From JAAAOZ01 sp964496595 (lineage in GTDB: Bacteria; Chloroflexota; Anaerolineae; B4-G1; SLSP01): a DNA stretch of 25,913 nt. The notes beneath the pieces are model-generated. The model worked only from the letters and a program-made list of their open reading frames with translations, made no database searches and was not told the origin of the DNA. The number at the start of each line of letters is the position of its first letter. The stretch's first letter is position 1. Location of the stretch: positions 1 through 25,913 of the forward strand of contig CAZCAI010000062.1 of assembly GCA_964496595.1 (NCBI GenBank). Reading direction: 5' to 3'. Shown one piece after another: positions 1 to 7,811 of the stretch. A program made the translations under genes and the position numbers.

Positions 1-2489
1 CGCACTGCCGGATCCCCAATGACAACATACCCGCGCGCGTCGTTGTGCGCGGTCCAGATCTGCGCGATCTCAGTATCGGAGGCGATAGAAAAAGTTTCTT
101 GCAGCGCCGTAAGCTCTGTCGCCAGCGCGGCATAGCGGGTGCTAAAATCGTCCATCGCTGAACCAATGGGATGCCCATTGAGTAAGCGGTCGAGCGCGCT
201 TTCAAACACGGCGATATGCTCGTCCTTGCGGGGATTGCGCGAGCTATCCTCATCGCCGAGAAAGGATGTACCCCAGGCGCGCTCGATGTGGCCTACCACG
301 GCCAACGCGCCATTTTCCAACAAGGCTTTGGGCAAGTCGGCCACGAAGGGGCGAGCGGCAATCGGTTCGCCCGTATTCTTGAACTTCTGGCGCGAGTATT
401 CATCATACAGCGGCGTGCCCGCGCCATAGCAGGCGAAGAAGAACGCCATCATCCCGCGCACATTGAGGTTAGAGGCTGCACGCACGTCCTGGCCCGCGAC
501 GTAATGCTTGGGTTCTACCTTTTTGTTATCTCGTCCCTCAGGCCAATCGCCACAGATCAACGCGCCCTGTTCTTTCTCTTGTCGCTCACGCTGCAAGGGA
601 TCGCTATAGTCAAGTTCCAACCCGTGGCTGGTGGTAAACAAAAAAGCCGGCGGCGTCGCTTGCTGTAATAGCTCCAAAAAGCGGGCTTTGGTCGCCTCGC
701 GCCGTTGGATGAGCGAAAAAGTCCAATCTTCGGCATGGCGTTTTGCAAGCGCGTCACGCAAAGGTTGCGCTAAATACTGCTGGCTCAATTGCGTTGCCCG
801 GTCACCGGGGTTCTGCACGGCAAAAAAGGCCACCTCTTTGGACGTAGCAGTTTGCCCGCGTTCCGCCGCCACGACATTTTCGGCATACCGGCGGTAGGCG
901 TCGTAGTCGTCGCCGAAGTCCAGACGGCCTACGGCAAACTGCACATCCACACCATACAGAAACTCAAAGGGGATTTCCTCCGGGCTGCCCACGATGAGTA
1001 GGTAGTAGGGCACATTGCCCTTTTCGGGGTCTACCAGACGCGAGGGTTCCGCGTGGCGTGGCTCCCGTCCCATAAATTTGCGCCCGGTATCCCCTGGGCG
1101 GTAGCCCAACGGCCCTTCGTAAATCCAGAAGACTTCATACCAGTTGGGGAGCCATTCTGCCTCATCGTCACGCAAGGCCAGGAGGTCATCCAGCGATTGC
1201 GTGTATAGGGTCTCTACATCCTCAGTCAAGTTCAAGCGCGCTAAATCCGTCTGAATCAAGCGGTGGCGCAACAAGGGTTCTAAGGCCACCTTAATCTTAG
1301 TTAAGCGTTCTTCGCCCATGTATTGCGGGAAGATGATACCCCAGCCAGTTTGCTGCAAGTTTTTGGGGTCAATCCAGTCGGGCGTTCCTAGATGAGCTAT
1401 TATCAACCGCAAAGTGCTGATAGGAATATTATCTACTACTTCCGGCTCATTTAACCAACGCCTGAAAATCAACAATAAATTCTCCCAAGCAATAGCATCG
1501 CCTACCTCACCACAGAGCACGCCTAAATTTTGTTCGAGTGCATCCAGAAAAGTATACCAGGGAACGCTTTCACCTTGGAGATAAAATTCTATTAGGTTTT
1601 CTAAAAAGGTATCAAGCCAGCACGTGGCTGGTGACATAGATGGCTTTTCGTCAAGCGGTTCCGGTTCATTAAGGACCGCTTTCATCCAATTAATCCGGGC
1701 GAGTTCTGAGTCAGAAGATACGGGAATATCAGATTTATACATTTTTTCTGTAAGTTTCTGTATCCAAGCATTTGATTGAACCAGAGGCACCTCAGGATGC
1801 AGCAATGCGCGAATTAATAACTCCACTGTTTCCTGCATTGGGTATTTACTGTCGCTAATATGTCTCATCGCATCAAATTGTATGTGCCGCAATTCCCACA
1901 GCCAAGCGTCCAACCATGTCTTGCGTGCTTTATGGTCCTGAGCTAAAGAAGTCACTGATGCCTCTCGAAAATACGTTTTGTCGACCTCATCTATGATATG
2001 CTCAGCTACAGATTTCAGGAACCATTTTCGGTCAGCATCCGCGCCTTCATCTGGGGGAATAGATAACATCAATTCCGCTAGCAAGGTCTCATTTTTCATT
2101 CTCGCCAACGTTATGACGTTTTGCATAGTTTCCCACGGGTCGGCCTTCAACCGTTGAGCAAAGTTTTTCACATTGCCAGGCTTCACATTCTTTTTACCTA
2201 AGATAAGTACAGATAACTCTTCAGCCAGCCGTTCTAGCCATGCATCTTGTGTTTCCAGTTTCCCCTCTAGGGTCTGTTGGTTAAGATCAAACAATATCTT
2301 GGCAACATCTTCAAAAAGTTTACTGGCTTGATGCAAACTGCTTAATTTTGCATTGAGGTTTTTGAGTGCCTCAAACTTGGCTTGCTCGTCCTCATTTATC
2401 TTCTCGACCAATGCTTCCGAAGTCATCGGCTCGACGCCATACTCTCCATCTACCCGGATGCCGTTGAAGTAATAGGTTTCTTCGGTCAC
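1..2489 (-). CDS. Clan-CD cysteine protease, C25/CHAT-like (partial, runs off left edge)
   Basis: The frame stays open from a GTG at 2489 to the left edge, giving at least 829 residues. The GTG overlaps the stop of the upstream serpin-like gene (GTGA) and has a GAGGAGG ribosome site 4 bases upstream. Residues 1 to about 400 look helical and match no family I recognise. The C-terminal part resembles gingipain-like C25/CHAT domains: a strand segment LLIVGSPEEIPFEF, then VGRLDF, a histidine in FTTSHG (His622), a cysteine in FFFACYGAG (Cys687), and a closing YVVIGDPAV near the edge. His and Cys are spaced as in a caspase-type dyad, so catalysis is plausible. Co-transcription with STAND-ATPase and CHAT-SIR2 genes suggests an effector in a conflict or cell-death pathway; that is inference. 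The C-terminus is outside the window. Confidence 0.8.
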   Translation of the reverse strand, partial: MTEETYYFNGIRVDGEYGVEPMTSEALVEKINEDEQAKFEALKNLNAKLSSLHQASKLFEDVAKILFDLNQQTLEGKLETQDAWLERLAEELSVLILGKKNVKPGNVKNFAQRLKADPWETMQNVITLARMKNETLLAELMLSIPPDEGADADRKWFLKSVAEHIIDEVDKTYFREASVTSLAQDHKARKTWLDAWLWELRHIQFDAMRHISDSKYPMQETVELLIRALLHPEVPLVQSNAWIQKLTEKMYKSDIPVSSDSELARINWMKAVLNEPEPLDEKPSMSPATCWLDTFLENLIEFYLQGESVPWYTFLDALEQNLGVLCGEVGDAIAWENLLLIFRRWLNEPEVVDNIPISTLRLIIAHLGTPDWIDPKNLQQTGWGIIFPQYMGEERLTKIKVALEPLLRHRLIQTDLARLNLTEDVETLYTQSLDDLLALRDDEAEWLPNWYEVFWIYEGPLGYRPGDTGRKFMGREPRHAEPSRLVDPEKGNVPYYLLIVGSPEEIPFEFLYGVDVQFAVGRLDFGDDYDAYRRYAENVVAAERGQTATSKEVAFFAVQNPGDRATQLSQQYLAQPLRDALAKRHAEDWTFSLIQRREATKARFLELLQQATPPAFLFTTSHGLELDYSDPLQRERQEKEQGALICGDWPEGRDNKKVEPKHYVAGQDVRAASNLNVRGMMAFFFACYGAGTPLYDEYSRQKFKNTGEPIAARPFVADLPKALLENGALAVVGHIERAWGTSFLGDEDSSRNPRKDEHIAVFESALDRLLNGHPIGSAMDDFSTRYAALATELTALQETFSIASDTEIAQIWTAHNDARGYVVIGDPAV

Positions 2490-3535
2490 GTGCCCTCCTC
2501 GTGTCTCACCAACACACTCGAATTCCCCACCCACACCGCCAGATACGGATACTGCGCCTCGCGCTCCTTGAGGCACACCAAAAACGGCTTATCGAAGATA
2601 AATTGACGCCGTTCCTCCATAATCCCCAACGTCAAGCCAAACGCCGCATCCGAGCGCACGCGCGCGCCCGTCTCGTCCAAGTCGAATTTGACCGCTTGCA
2701 GGGCTTTGCTGACGTAATAGCCCTCCCAGCCAGGATTGCATAACGACTGTCCGATGAGCGCCTGGTAGCTCTTTTGTTCGTCGAGGGTGATTTTGGGGAT
2801 TTGCAGGGTCTCCGTTGCCGGTTGCAGTTTGGGGTTGAGCATTTGACGAGCATTGCAACCCGCGTCGTAAAGCGCGGTTTGGGCAGCAGTACGCGCTTCC
2901 GGCATAGTGCGCTTCAGCACCACGTCTACGGTTTCCCGCAATGTGGATGACGGCGGCGCCTTCGCCAGGATCAGGTCATCGCTAAAGTCTGCTTCATACC
3001 ACAGCCTGTCCCTATTATTGTCGCCCAGGCGAATGATAAAATCGTCTTGATGACGATAGTCCAAAATCTCAACTTGGGCCAGCGCGGGGTTGGGTTCATA
3101 AATCCCAAAACTCTCCACCAATACGCCGTCGTTGAATGGCAACGGCTCATCAAACACGGGAAAAGCAGTACCAAACTGTAGCGCCTTTTCTAAGTACGCA
3201 TATGCCAGGATGTCGCTGGGGTTTTCCAAATCGATATCGCTCATCGGCTCGCGGTCAAATCTCTCACGCAGCGCGCTCCTAATCCGCTCCTCAATGCCAT
3301 CGCGCGCGAAGCCCGCCATAGCCACATAGTCCCGCTCGTCCAAATCATCGGCCTCCACCAGCCGCCGGTTGAGGGCCTGCGCTATCGGCGGGTCGCCTTC
3401 CAGACATAGCGTATCCTGCCCGATGACCTCGTCGCACAGTTGATTCCACGCCAGTTGAAAGGTCGCGCAGTAGACAAGGGTCTCTTCCGGCTTGATCTCA
3501 GCATCTAAGTGTGCTGTTACCTCGATTTCACTCAC
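2486..3535 (-). CDS. Serpin-like protein (possible protease inhibitor)
   Basis: A 349-residue protein, close to the size of a serpin core, starting at a GTG preceded by AGGAGG 4 bases upstream. Near its C-terminus, FIFDKPFLVCL fits the PROSITE serpin signature position by position. About 20 residues before it, VKFDLDETG resembles the hinge entry of the reactive-centre loop (E-x-G followed by small residues at alternating positions). Further upstream, LQIPKITLDEQKSY resembles the strand 6A/helix I region. The N-terminal half is not clearly serpin to the eye. There is no signal peptide, so it should stay in the cytoplasm with the protease encoded next to it. The 4-base GTGA overlap with that gene predicts coupled translation. 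Inhibition of the neighbouring protease is inference; a divergent non-inhibitory serpin fold is the main alternative. Confidence 0.6.
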   Translation of the reverse strand: MSEIEVTAHLDAEIKPEETLVYCATFQLAWNQLCDEVIGQDTLCLEGDPPIAQALNRRLVEADDLDERDYVAMAGFARDGIEERIRSALRERFDREPMSDIDLENPSDILAYAYLEKALQFGTAFPVFDEPLPFNDGVLVESFGIYEPNPALAQVEILDYRHQDDFIIRLGDNNRDRLWYEADFSDDLILAKAPPSSTLRETVDVVLKRTMPEARTAAQTALYDAGCNARQMLNPKLQPATETLQIPKITLDEQKSYQALIGQSLCNPGWEGYYVSKALQAVKFDLDETGARVRSDAAFGLTLGIMEERRQFIFDKPFLVCLKEREAQYPYLAVWVGNSSVLVRHEEGT

Positions 3536-3725
3536 AATTCCTCCTCCAATGATAGATTTTGAGCACCCCGTCGATCTGGTTCATCCGCTCGGATCGGGCG
3601 GCCGCGGCGAGTTCCTGACGAAACTGACGCGCTCTCTCCAGAGCATCGGCATTAATACCAGTCCTCATGCATACTGCTTCATCCTCTTCCGCGTTGTTCC
3701 CACAACAAAATATCTTGTATTCCAT
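3528..3725 (-). CDS. Hypothetical small protein, 65 aa
   Basis: A short ORF beginning MEYKIFCCGNNAEE and ending within the first codons of the serpin-like gene (8-base overlap). The N-terminal part holds three cysteines (CC and C at about residues 7, 8 and 19), the middle is Ala/Arg/Glu rich and probably helical. The ribosome site is weak (AAAGG about 7 bases before the ATG). Position and overlap favour a genuine coupled ORF, but it could equally be leader sequence for the serpin-like gene. I do not recognise a family. Confidence 0.4.
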   Translation of the reverse strand: MEYKIFCCGNNAEEDEAVCMRTGINADALERARQFRQELAAAARSERMNQIDGVLKIYHWRRNCE

Positions 3726-3737
3726 TTAAACCTTTAA

Positions 3738-3787
3738 ACCTTCCGGGAAGCTGCGAATAAAAATACAAACACAGCTTCCCAGAAGGT
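3738..3787. repeat. Long inverted repeat, 16-bp arms
   Basis: The arms 3738-3753 and 3772-3787 pair over 15 of 16 positions around an 18-base loop. It lies between the octapeptide-repeat gene and the 65-residue ORF. No good T-run follows it on the minus strand, so it looks more like an mRNA processing or stability hairpin, or a weak attenuator, than a standard terminator. Confidence 0.75.
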
Positions 3788-3796
3788 AGCCCTGCC

Positions 3797-4030
3797 CTAC
3801 TCGTCCTCGAGTTTATCCAACGTCTCCTGCGGAAGCACGGATAGTCTTTTCGGCGGCAACTTGGCGAGCGTCTCCGGAGGCAACTGGGCAAGTCTTTTCG
3901 GCGGTAACTTGGCGAGCGTCTCCGGGGGCAACTGGGCAAGTCTTTTCGGCGGTAACTTAGCAAGTTCATCAGGCGGCAGTTTACTCAATTCTTCCAGCGA
4001 CAGTTTTTGAAGTTCATCTCCATTGGACAT
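3797..4030 (-). CDS. Small octapeptide-repeat (LPP) protein, 77 aa
   Basis: Starts at an ATG with a strong AGGAGG site 7 bases upstream. Residues 23-70 are six copies of an 8-residue unit alternating LAKLPPKR and LAQLPPET, so the true period is 16 residues; the last copy is degenerate (LSVLPQET). Shorter related units (LSKLPPDE) precede it. The pattern gives regularly spaced leucines and PP turns, with basic (KR) and acidic (ET) units alternating, suggesting a repetitive binding surface or self-assembling rod. No signal peptide or membrane segment. It sits between the STAND-ATPase gene and the serpin-like gene, all on one strand. I know no defined function; an adaptor or scaffold role is inference. 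Confidence 0.75.
   Translation of the reverse strand: MSNGDELQKLSLEELSKLPPDELAKLPPKRLAQLPPETLAKLPPKRLAQLPPETLAKLPPKRLSVLPQETLDKLEDE
3821..3964 (-). repeat. Three tandem 48-bp coding repeats
   Basis: Units at 3917-3964, 3869-3916 and 3821-3868 encode the 16-residue double unit of the LPP protein. The first two are nearly identical in DNA and the third has diverged at its end, as expected for recent tandem amplification. Copy number may vary between strains. Confidence 0.8.
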
Positions 4031-4050
4031 TTTGCGACCTCCTAGGAATT

Positions 4051-4083
4051 AGTTGAAAGTTACAAGTTGAAAGTTACAAGTTG
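4051..4083. repeat. 14-bp tandem repeat, 2.4 copies
   Basis: AGTTGAAAGTTACA occurs at 4051-4064 and 4065-4078, followed by a partial AGTTG. It fills most of the gap between the WD40-ATPase stop and the ribosome site of the LPP gene. It could be an operator or simple slippage; nothing further can be said. Confidence 0.8.
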
Positions 4084-4100
4084 CTTCAAGACGATCCATC

Positions 4101-7100
4101 TCACTCACTGCGCGCGCCCGGCGAGGGGCAGACCGGACGATAGGATGCCGGGTCTGGGTCGACATAGTACGTCCACTCATCTAAGGTCAAATTCCGGTTC
4201 GCGCGTTGACAAGCGCGCGCTTGCCACGAATCAAAATCGACATCCCACACAACAAGCGTGTGATCCCCGCCGGCGGAAACCAGACGCCGGCCATCGAGGC
4301 TGAAGGCCGCGCCGTAGACCCACCCCGTGTGCCCCGTGAGCGGCGCGCCGATCTGCTGTTGCGTGGCGACATCCCACAACGCGACCGTCTGATCCTGACT
4401 GGCGGAGGCCAGGCGCGCGCCATCGGGGCTGAAGTCTAATCTCAGCACCCAATCATTTTGCCGCCCAAAGGTCGTACTGATGGGCGGGCGGGCGCTCACA
4501 TCCCAGTGCAGGATCGCGTTATCGGCGCCGCCGGAGAGCAACGTCTCGCCATCCGGGCTGAAGGTCAGGCTCAGCACCCAATCGTCGTGGCCGATCAACG
4601 GCGCGCTCATCGCCCGCCCCGTGCCCGCGTGCCACAATTGAATTTCGCCCCGCTCGCAGAAATATTGATCGCGCACCTGAGAGCATCCGCCGGCGGCTAA
4701 GACCTGCGATCCGGGCGCGAAGGTCAGGCTGTAGATCGCAGCGCCGTGGGGCATGGTGAGCACCCGGCCTGGCTGAAGCGTCGCCGTATCCCAGATAACA
4801 ACGCGCCCCTCAGCGCCGCCGGTCGCGATCCATTGGCCGTTGGAGGAGAACGCTAGGCAATTCCCGCCCTCTGGATGGGCCATCCGTGGCTCGACTAACG
4901 CCCGCTGCGTGATCGGATCCCAGAGGAGCAGCGCGCCATCCGCGCCGAGCGAGGCCAACGCCTGCTGGCCGGTGGGCCGGAAGGCAAGCGCGTTCACCCA
5001 ATCCGCGTGCCCCGTGAGCGGCGCGCCGATGGGCGCGCCCGTCTGCGCATCCCAGAGGATGATCGTCTGGTCGGCGCTCGCCGAAGCGATCCACTGGCCT
5101 TGCGGGTCATACGCGACGTCCAACACCTCATCGCTGTGGCCGGCCAACGTCGCGCCTAACACCTGGCGGGCCGCCGTATCCCAGAGGATGGCGGTGTTGT
5201 CGGCGCTGGCGGAGGCTAACAGCCGACCGCCCGGCCCAAAGGCGAGATCACGCACGACGCCTCGATGCCCATCCAACGGCGATCCCAGTGATTGCTGCGT
5301 CGCCACATCCCAAAGGCGGATCGTGCCATCGTGGCTGGCCGAGGCCAACATCCGCCCATCAGGGCTGAAGCGCACGTCATTGACATACCCCGTGTGCCCG
5401 ACCAATGGCTCGCCGAAAGGCTGCTGGGTGGGGATGTACCAGAGCCTGATCTGCTGATCCCAACTAGCAGAGACCAGCCACTGGCTATCGGGGCTGAAGT
5501 CCAGGCTCGTCACCCAACTCTCGTGCGCGGATAGCGGCGCGGTGATCATCTGGCCGCTCGCGACCTCCCACAGGCGGATTTCGCCCGCCCGACAGGCGAA
5601 GTTCGCGCCCAAATCGCCGCAACTCGCGGAGGCCAGGAGTTGCCCATCGGGGCTGAACGCGAGATCCGCAATCTGCGCAGTGTGGCCCGTCAACGGCGGA
5701 TCTAAGCGCTGGCGCGTGGCAACATCCCATAGATAGATGAGGTTATCCGTCCCGGCGGAGGCCAGGCGCGAGCCATCTGGATGGAACGCCCCGGCGACGA
5801 CGCGCCCTTCGTGGCCCGTCAACGGCGCGCCCACCAGCTGCTGAGTCGCGACATCCCAGAAGTAAATCGCGCCATCATCGCCGAATGAAGCTAACTGTCG
5901 CCCATCCGGGCTGAAGAGCAGCTCGTTGACAGACGCCGATTGGGGATGGCGCAACGGCTCGACGTTGATGCGTTCCTGCGTCGGCGCATCCCAGAGGCGA
6001 ATCGCGCCGGCCCCGTCGGCGGTCGCAATCCGCCGCCCATCGGGGCTGAGGGCGATACTGCCGACCTCCTTCTCGTGACCGTGCAGAAACGTCATCAGCT
6101 TGGGCCGCGTGGTCAGCACGGCGGGAAGGCTGCTCTGCACCTCGACCAGATCGCTCAATTGGTTGGCCTCCAGGCTCAACAGCAGGGCCAAGTCCAATTG
6201 ACTTTCCTTGAGAAGCAACGACTGGGCCGCCAATTGCCGGGCGCGCGCGAGGCGCTCGTTCGCCTCAGCGATGCGCCGCTGGCGCTCGGCCCGGATAGCC
6301 AGGTAGCTGACCAGGAGGATGACGAGGACGGCCATCACGCCGCCCGCGATGCTCAAACGCCGCTTGCGCCACCGCTCGTCCTCGGCGGCCTGACAGGCGG
6401 CCAAGAACTCGCGCATGTACGGCTCGAAGTCATCGGGATCGGCCCGAAATTCCGCCCAGGCAGTTTGAAGCGCCGCCCCGCGATAGAGCTGTTCCTCCGA
6501 TTGCGTCGTGTGCCACGTGCGGGCAGCCAGGCGCAGGGGGGTGTCTCGTGCGGCCTGCCATGCGGCGTTGGATTGCAGCACGGGATCGACCAGCCGGTCG
6601 TGCGCGAGTTCGTACCAGCGGGCGCCGGCGCGCATCTCGGCGCCCAAGATGTGTTCCGCGCGCAGGGCATCGACGGCGGCGTTGGGCAGGCCGGCGGTCG
6701 CCATCTCCCCACGCAGCGCCAGCCCGCGCGTGCCCAGCGGCGTGATCAACTGCTGCTCGAACCAGCGGCGGATCTGGCGCTCGTGGGCCTCGGTCATCGC
6801 CGCCTTCTGGACCGCGCTCTCGTAGAAATCGATGAGCGCGCGGTCGATGTCGCCGTACTGCTCCAGCTCGTGCATCTCGATGAGCCGATCCTCCTGCTCC
6901 GGCAGATTCTCCCACATCCGATGGCAGACGACCTGGAGCTGCACCGGCTCCACAAACGGCCCCAAGACCGCCGAGGTCTCCAAGCGGCCATCGACCACCC
7001 GCTGCACCTTGACCTTGCGCAGTTCGTCGCGCAGCCAGAGCGCCACGTTCGGCTGCGCGGGGTCGTCCTCCACGCCGGGATCGAAGCGGATGCCCCGGCT

Positions 7101-7811
7101 CTCCGCCGGTTTGGTGATAGCGGCCAGCGCGCCCTCGGCGCCTAACGGCTCGATGCGGAAGCGCGCCCGCAGGCGGCCCGGCATCAGGTGCGCGTACGGC
7201 TCGATCTCAGCGACGTAATCCTCGCGCATCGCGAAGAGAATGCCCAACGGCGGCATTTTCTCCAGCGCGTCGCGCAGTTGGCAGAAGAAGTCCTCGGCCT
7301 CGCGCCAGCGATCGCGGTGCGTGGTGAACAGCTCCTCGAATTGATCCAAGATCAACAGGGGCGGCTGGAGATCGAACCGAACGTTAGCGCTTTGCCCATC
7401 GGGGGGGGCGGCGATGGGTTCCGCCGGCGCTGCGTAGCGCGGATAATACGCCAGCATGAACGCGCTCAGCGTCGCCTGTCGCAACTTTCGCGGCGCGACT
7501 TTGCCCTGGCTCAGGGCCAGGAGCACGCTGAACATAAAGATGTTGTCCACGCTGCCGGGGGCAATGCCGGGCGGCGGCTCGTTGCTCACGCGCGCCACCG
7601 GCAGGATGTGAAAGCCCTCGTCCTCCAGATCGGGGATGACCTTGGCATTGAGCAGCGAGGTCTTGCCCGCGCCCGATTGCGCGTAGAAGAGGACCACGCG
7701 CTCGGCCAACATCAACGCCAGGAGATCGCGGGCCTCGCGGTTGCGTCCATAGAAATGATCGCTATGTCGGCGTTGGTAGGGTCGCGGCCCAACATAGGGA
7801 TTATTTTTCAT
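4101..7811 (-). CDS. nSTAND-type ATPase with transmembrane segment and 14 WD40 repeats
   Basis: A 1236-residue protein. Residues 1-430 form a STAND-type NTPase: Walker A AQSGAGKTS (44-52), Walker B LLILDQFEE (152-160), and FAMREDYVAEIEPY (193-206), typical of the nSTAND1 family. A single hydrophobic segment (about 487-506) is flanked by basic residues and followed by a helical linker. From about residue 577 there are 14 WD40 repeats, enough for two seven-bladed propellers. Repeats 4 and 11 carry matching insertions with paired cysteines (Cys731/Cys740 and Cys1043/Cys1052). The tail motif ANRNLTLDEW is common in this family. STAND ATPases act as ligand-gated switches; the propellers would be the sensor. 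Its ATG directly abuts the TAG of the CHAT-SIR2 gene, so the two are probably translated together. Confidence 0.92.
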   Translation of the reverse strand: MKNNPYVGPRPYQRRHSDHFYGRNREARDLLALMLAERVVLFYAQSGAGKTSLLNAKVIPDLEDEGFHILPVARVSNEPPPGIAPGSVDNIFMFSVLLALSQGKVAPRKLRQATLSAFMLAYYPRYAAPAEPIAAPPDGQSANVRFDLQPPLLILDQFEELFTTHRDRWREAEDFFCQLRDALEKMPPLGILFAMREDYVAEIEPYAHLMPGRLRARFRIEPLGAEGALAAITKPAESRGIRFDPGVEDDPAQPNVALWLRDELRKVKVQRVVDGRLETSAVLGPFVEPVQLQVVCHRMWENLPEQEDRLIEMHELEQYGDIDRALIDFYESAVQKAAMTEAHERQIRRWFEQQLITPLGTRGLALRGEMATAGLPNAAVDALRAEHILGAEMRAGARWYELAHDRLVDPVLQSNAAWQAARDTPLRLAARTWHTTQSEEQLYRGAALQTAWAEFRADPDDFEPYMREFLAACQAAEDERWRKRRLSIAGGVMAVLVILLVSYLAIRAERQRRIAEANERLARARQLAAQSLLLKESQLDLALLLSLEANQLSDLVEVQSSLPAVLTTRPKLMTFLHGHEKEVGSIALSPDGRRIATADGAGAIRLWDAPTQERINVEPLRHPQSASVNELLFSPDGRQLASFGDDGAIYFWDVATQQLVGAPLTGHEGRVVAGAFHPDGSRLASAGTDNLIYLWDVATRQRLDPPLTGHTAQIADLAFSPDGQLLASASCGDLGANFACRAGEIRLWEVASGQMITAPLSAHESWVTSLDFSPDSQWLVSASWDQQIRLWYIPTQQPFGEPLVGHTGYVNDVRFSPDGRMLASASHDGTIRLWDVATQQSLGSPLDGHRGVVRDLAFGPGGRLLASASADNTAILWDTAARQVLGATLAGHSDEVLDVAYDPQGQWIASASADQTIILWDAQTGAPIGAPLTGHADWVNALAFRPTGQQALASLGADGALLLWDPITQRALVEPRMAHPEGGNCLAFSSNGQWIATGGAEGRVVIWDTATLQPGRVLTMPHGAAIYSLTFAPGSQVLAAGGCSQVRDQYFCERGEIQLWHAGTGRAMSAPLIGHDDWVLSLTFSPDGETLLSGGADNAILHWDVSARPPISTTFGRQNDWVLRLDFSPDGARLASASQDQTVALWDVATQQQIGAPLTGHTGWVYGAAFSLDGRRLVSAGGDHTLVVWDVDFDSWQARACQRANRNLTLDEWTYYVDPDPASYRPVCPSPGARSE

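Noticed and set aside
3821..3964. CRISPR-like array
   Set aside because: The repeats are contiguous coding units without spacers.
5940..7145. 401-codon open frame on the plus strand
   Set aside because: It lies wholly antisense to the STAND ATPase gene, has no family resemblance, and open antisense frames are expected in GC-rich coding DNA.
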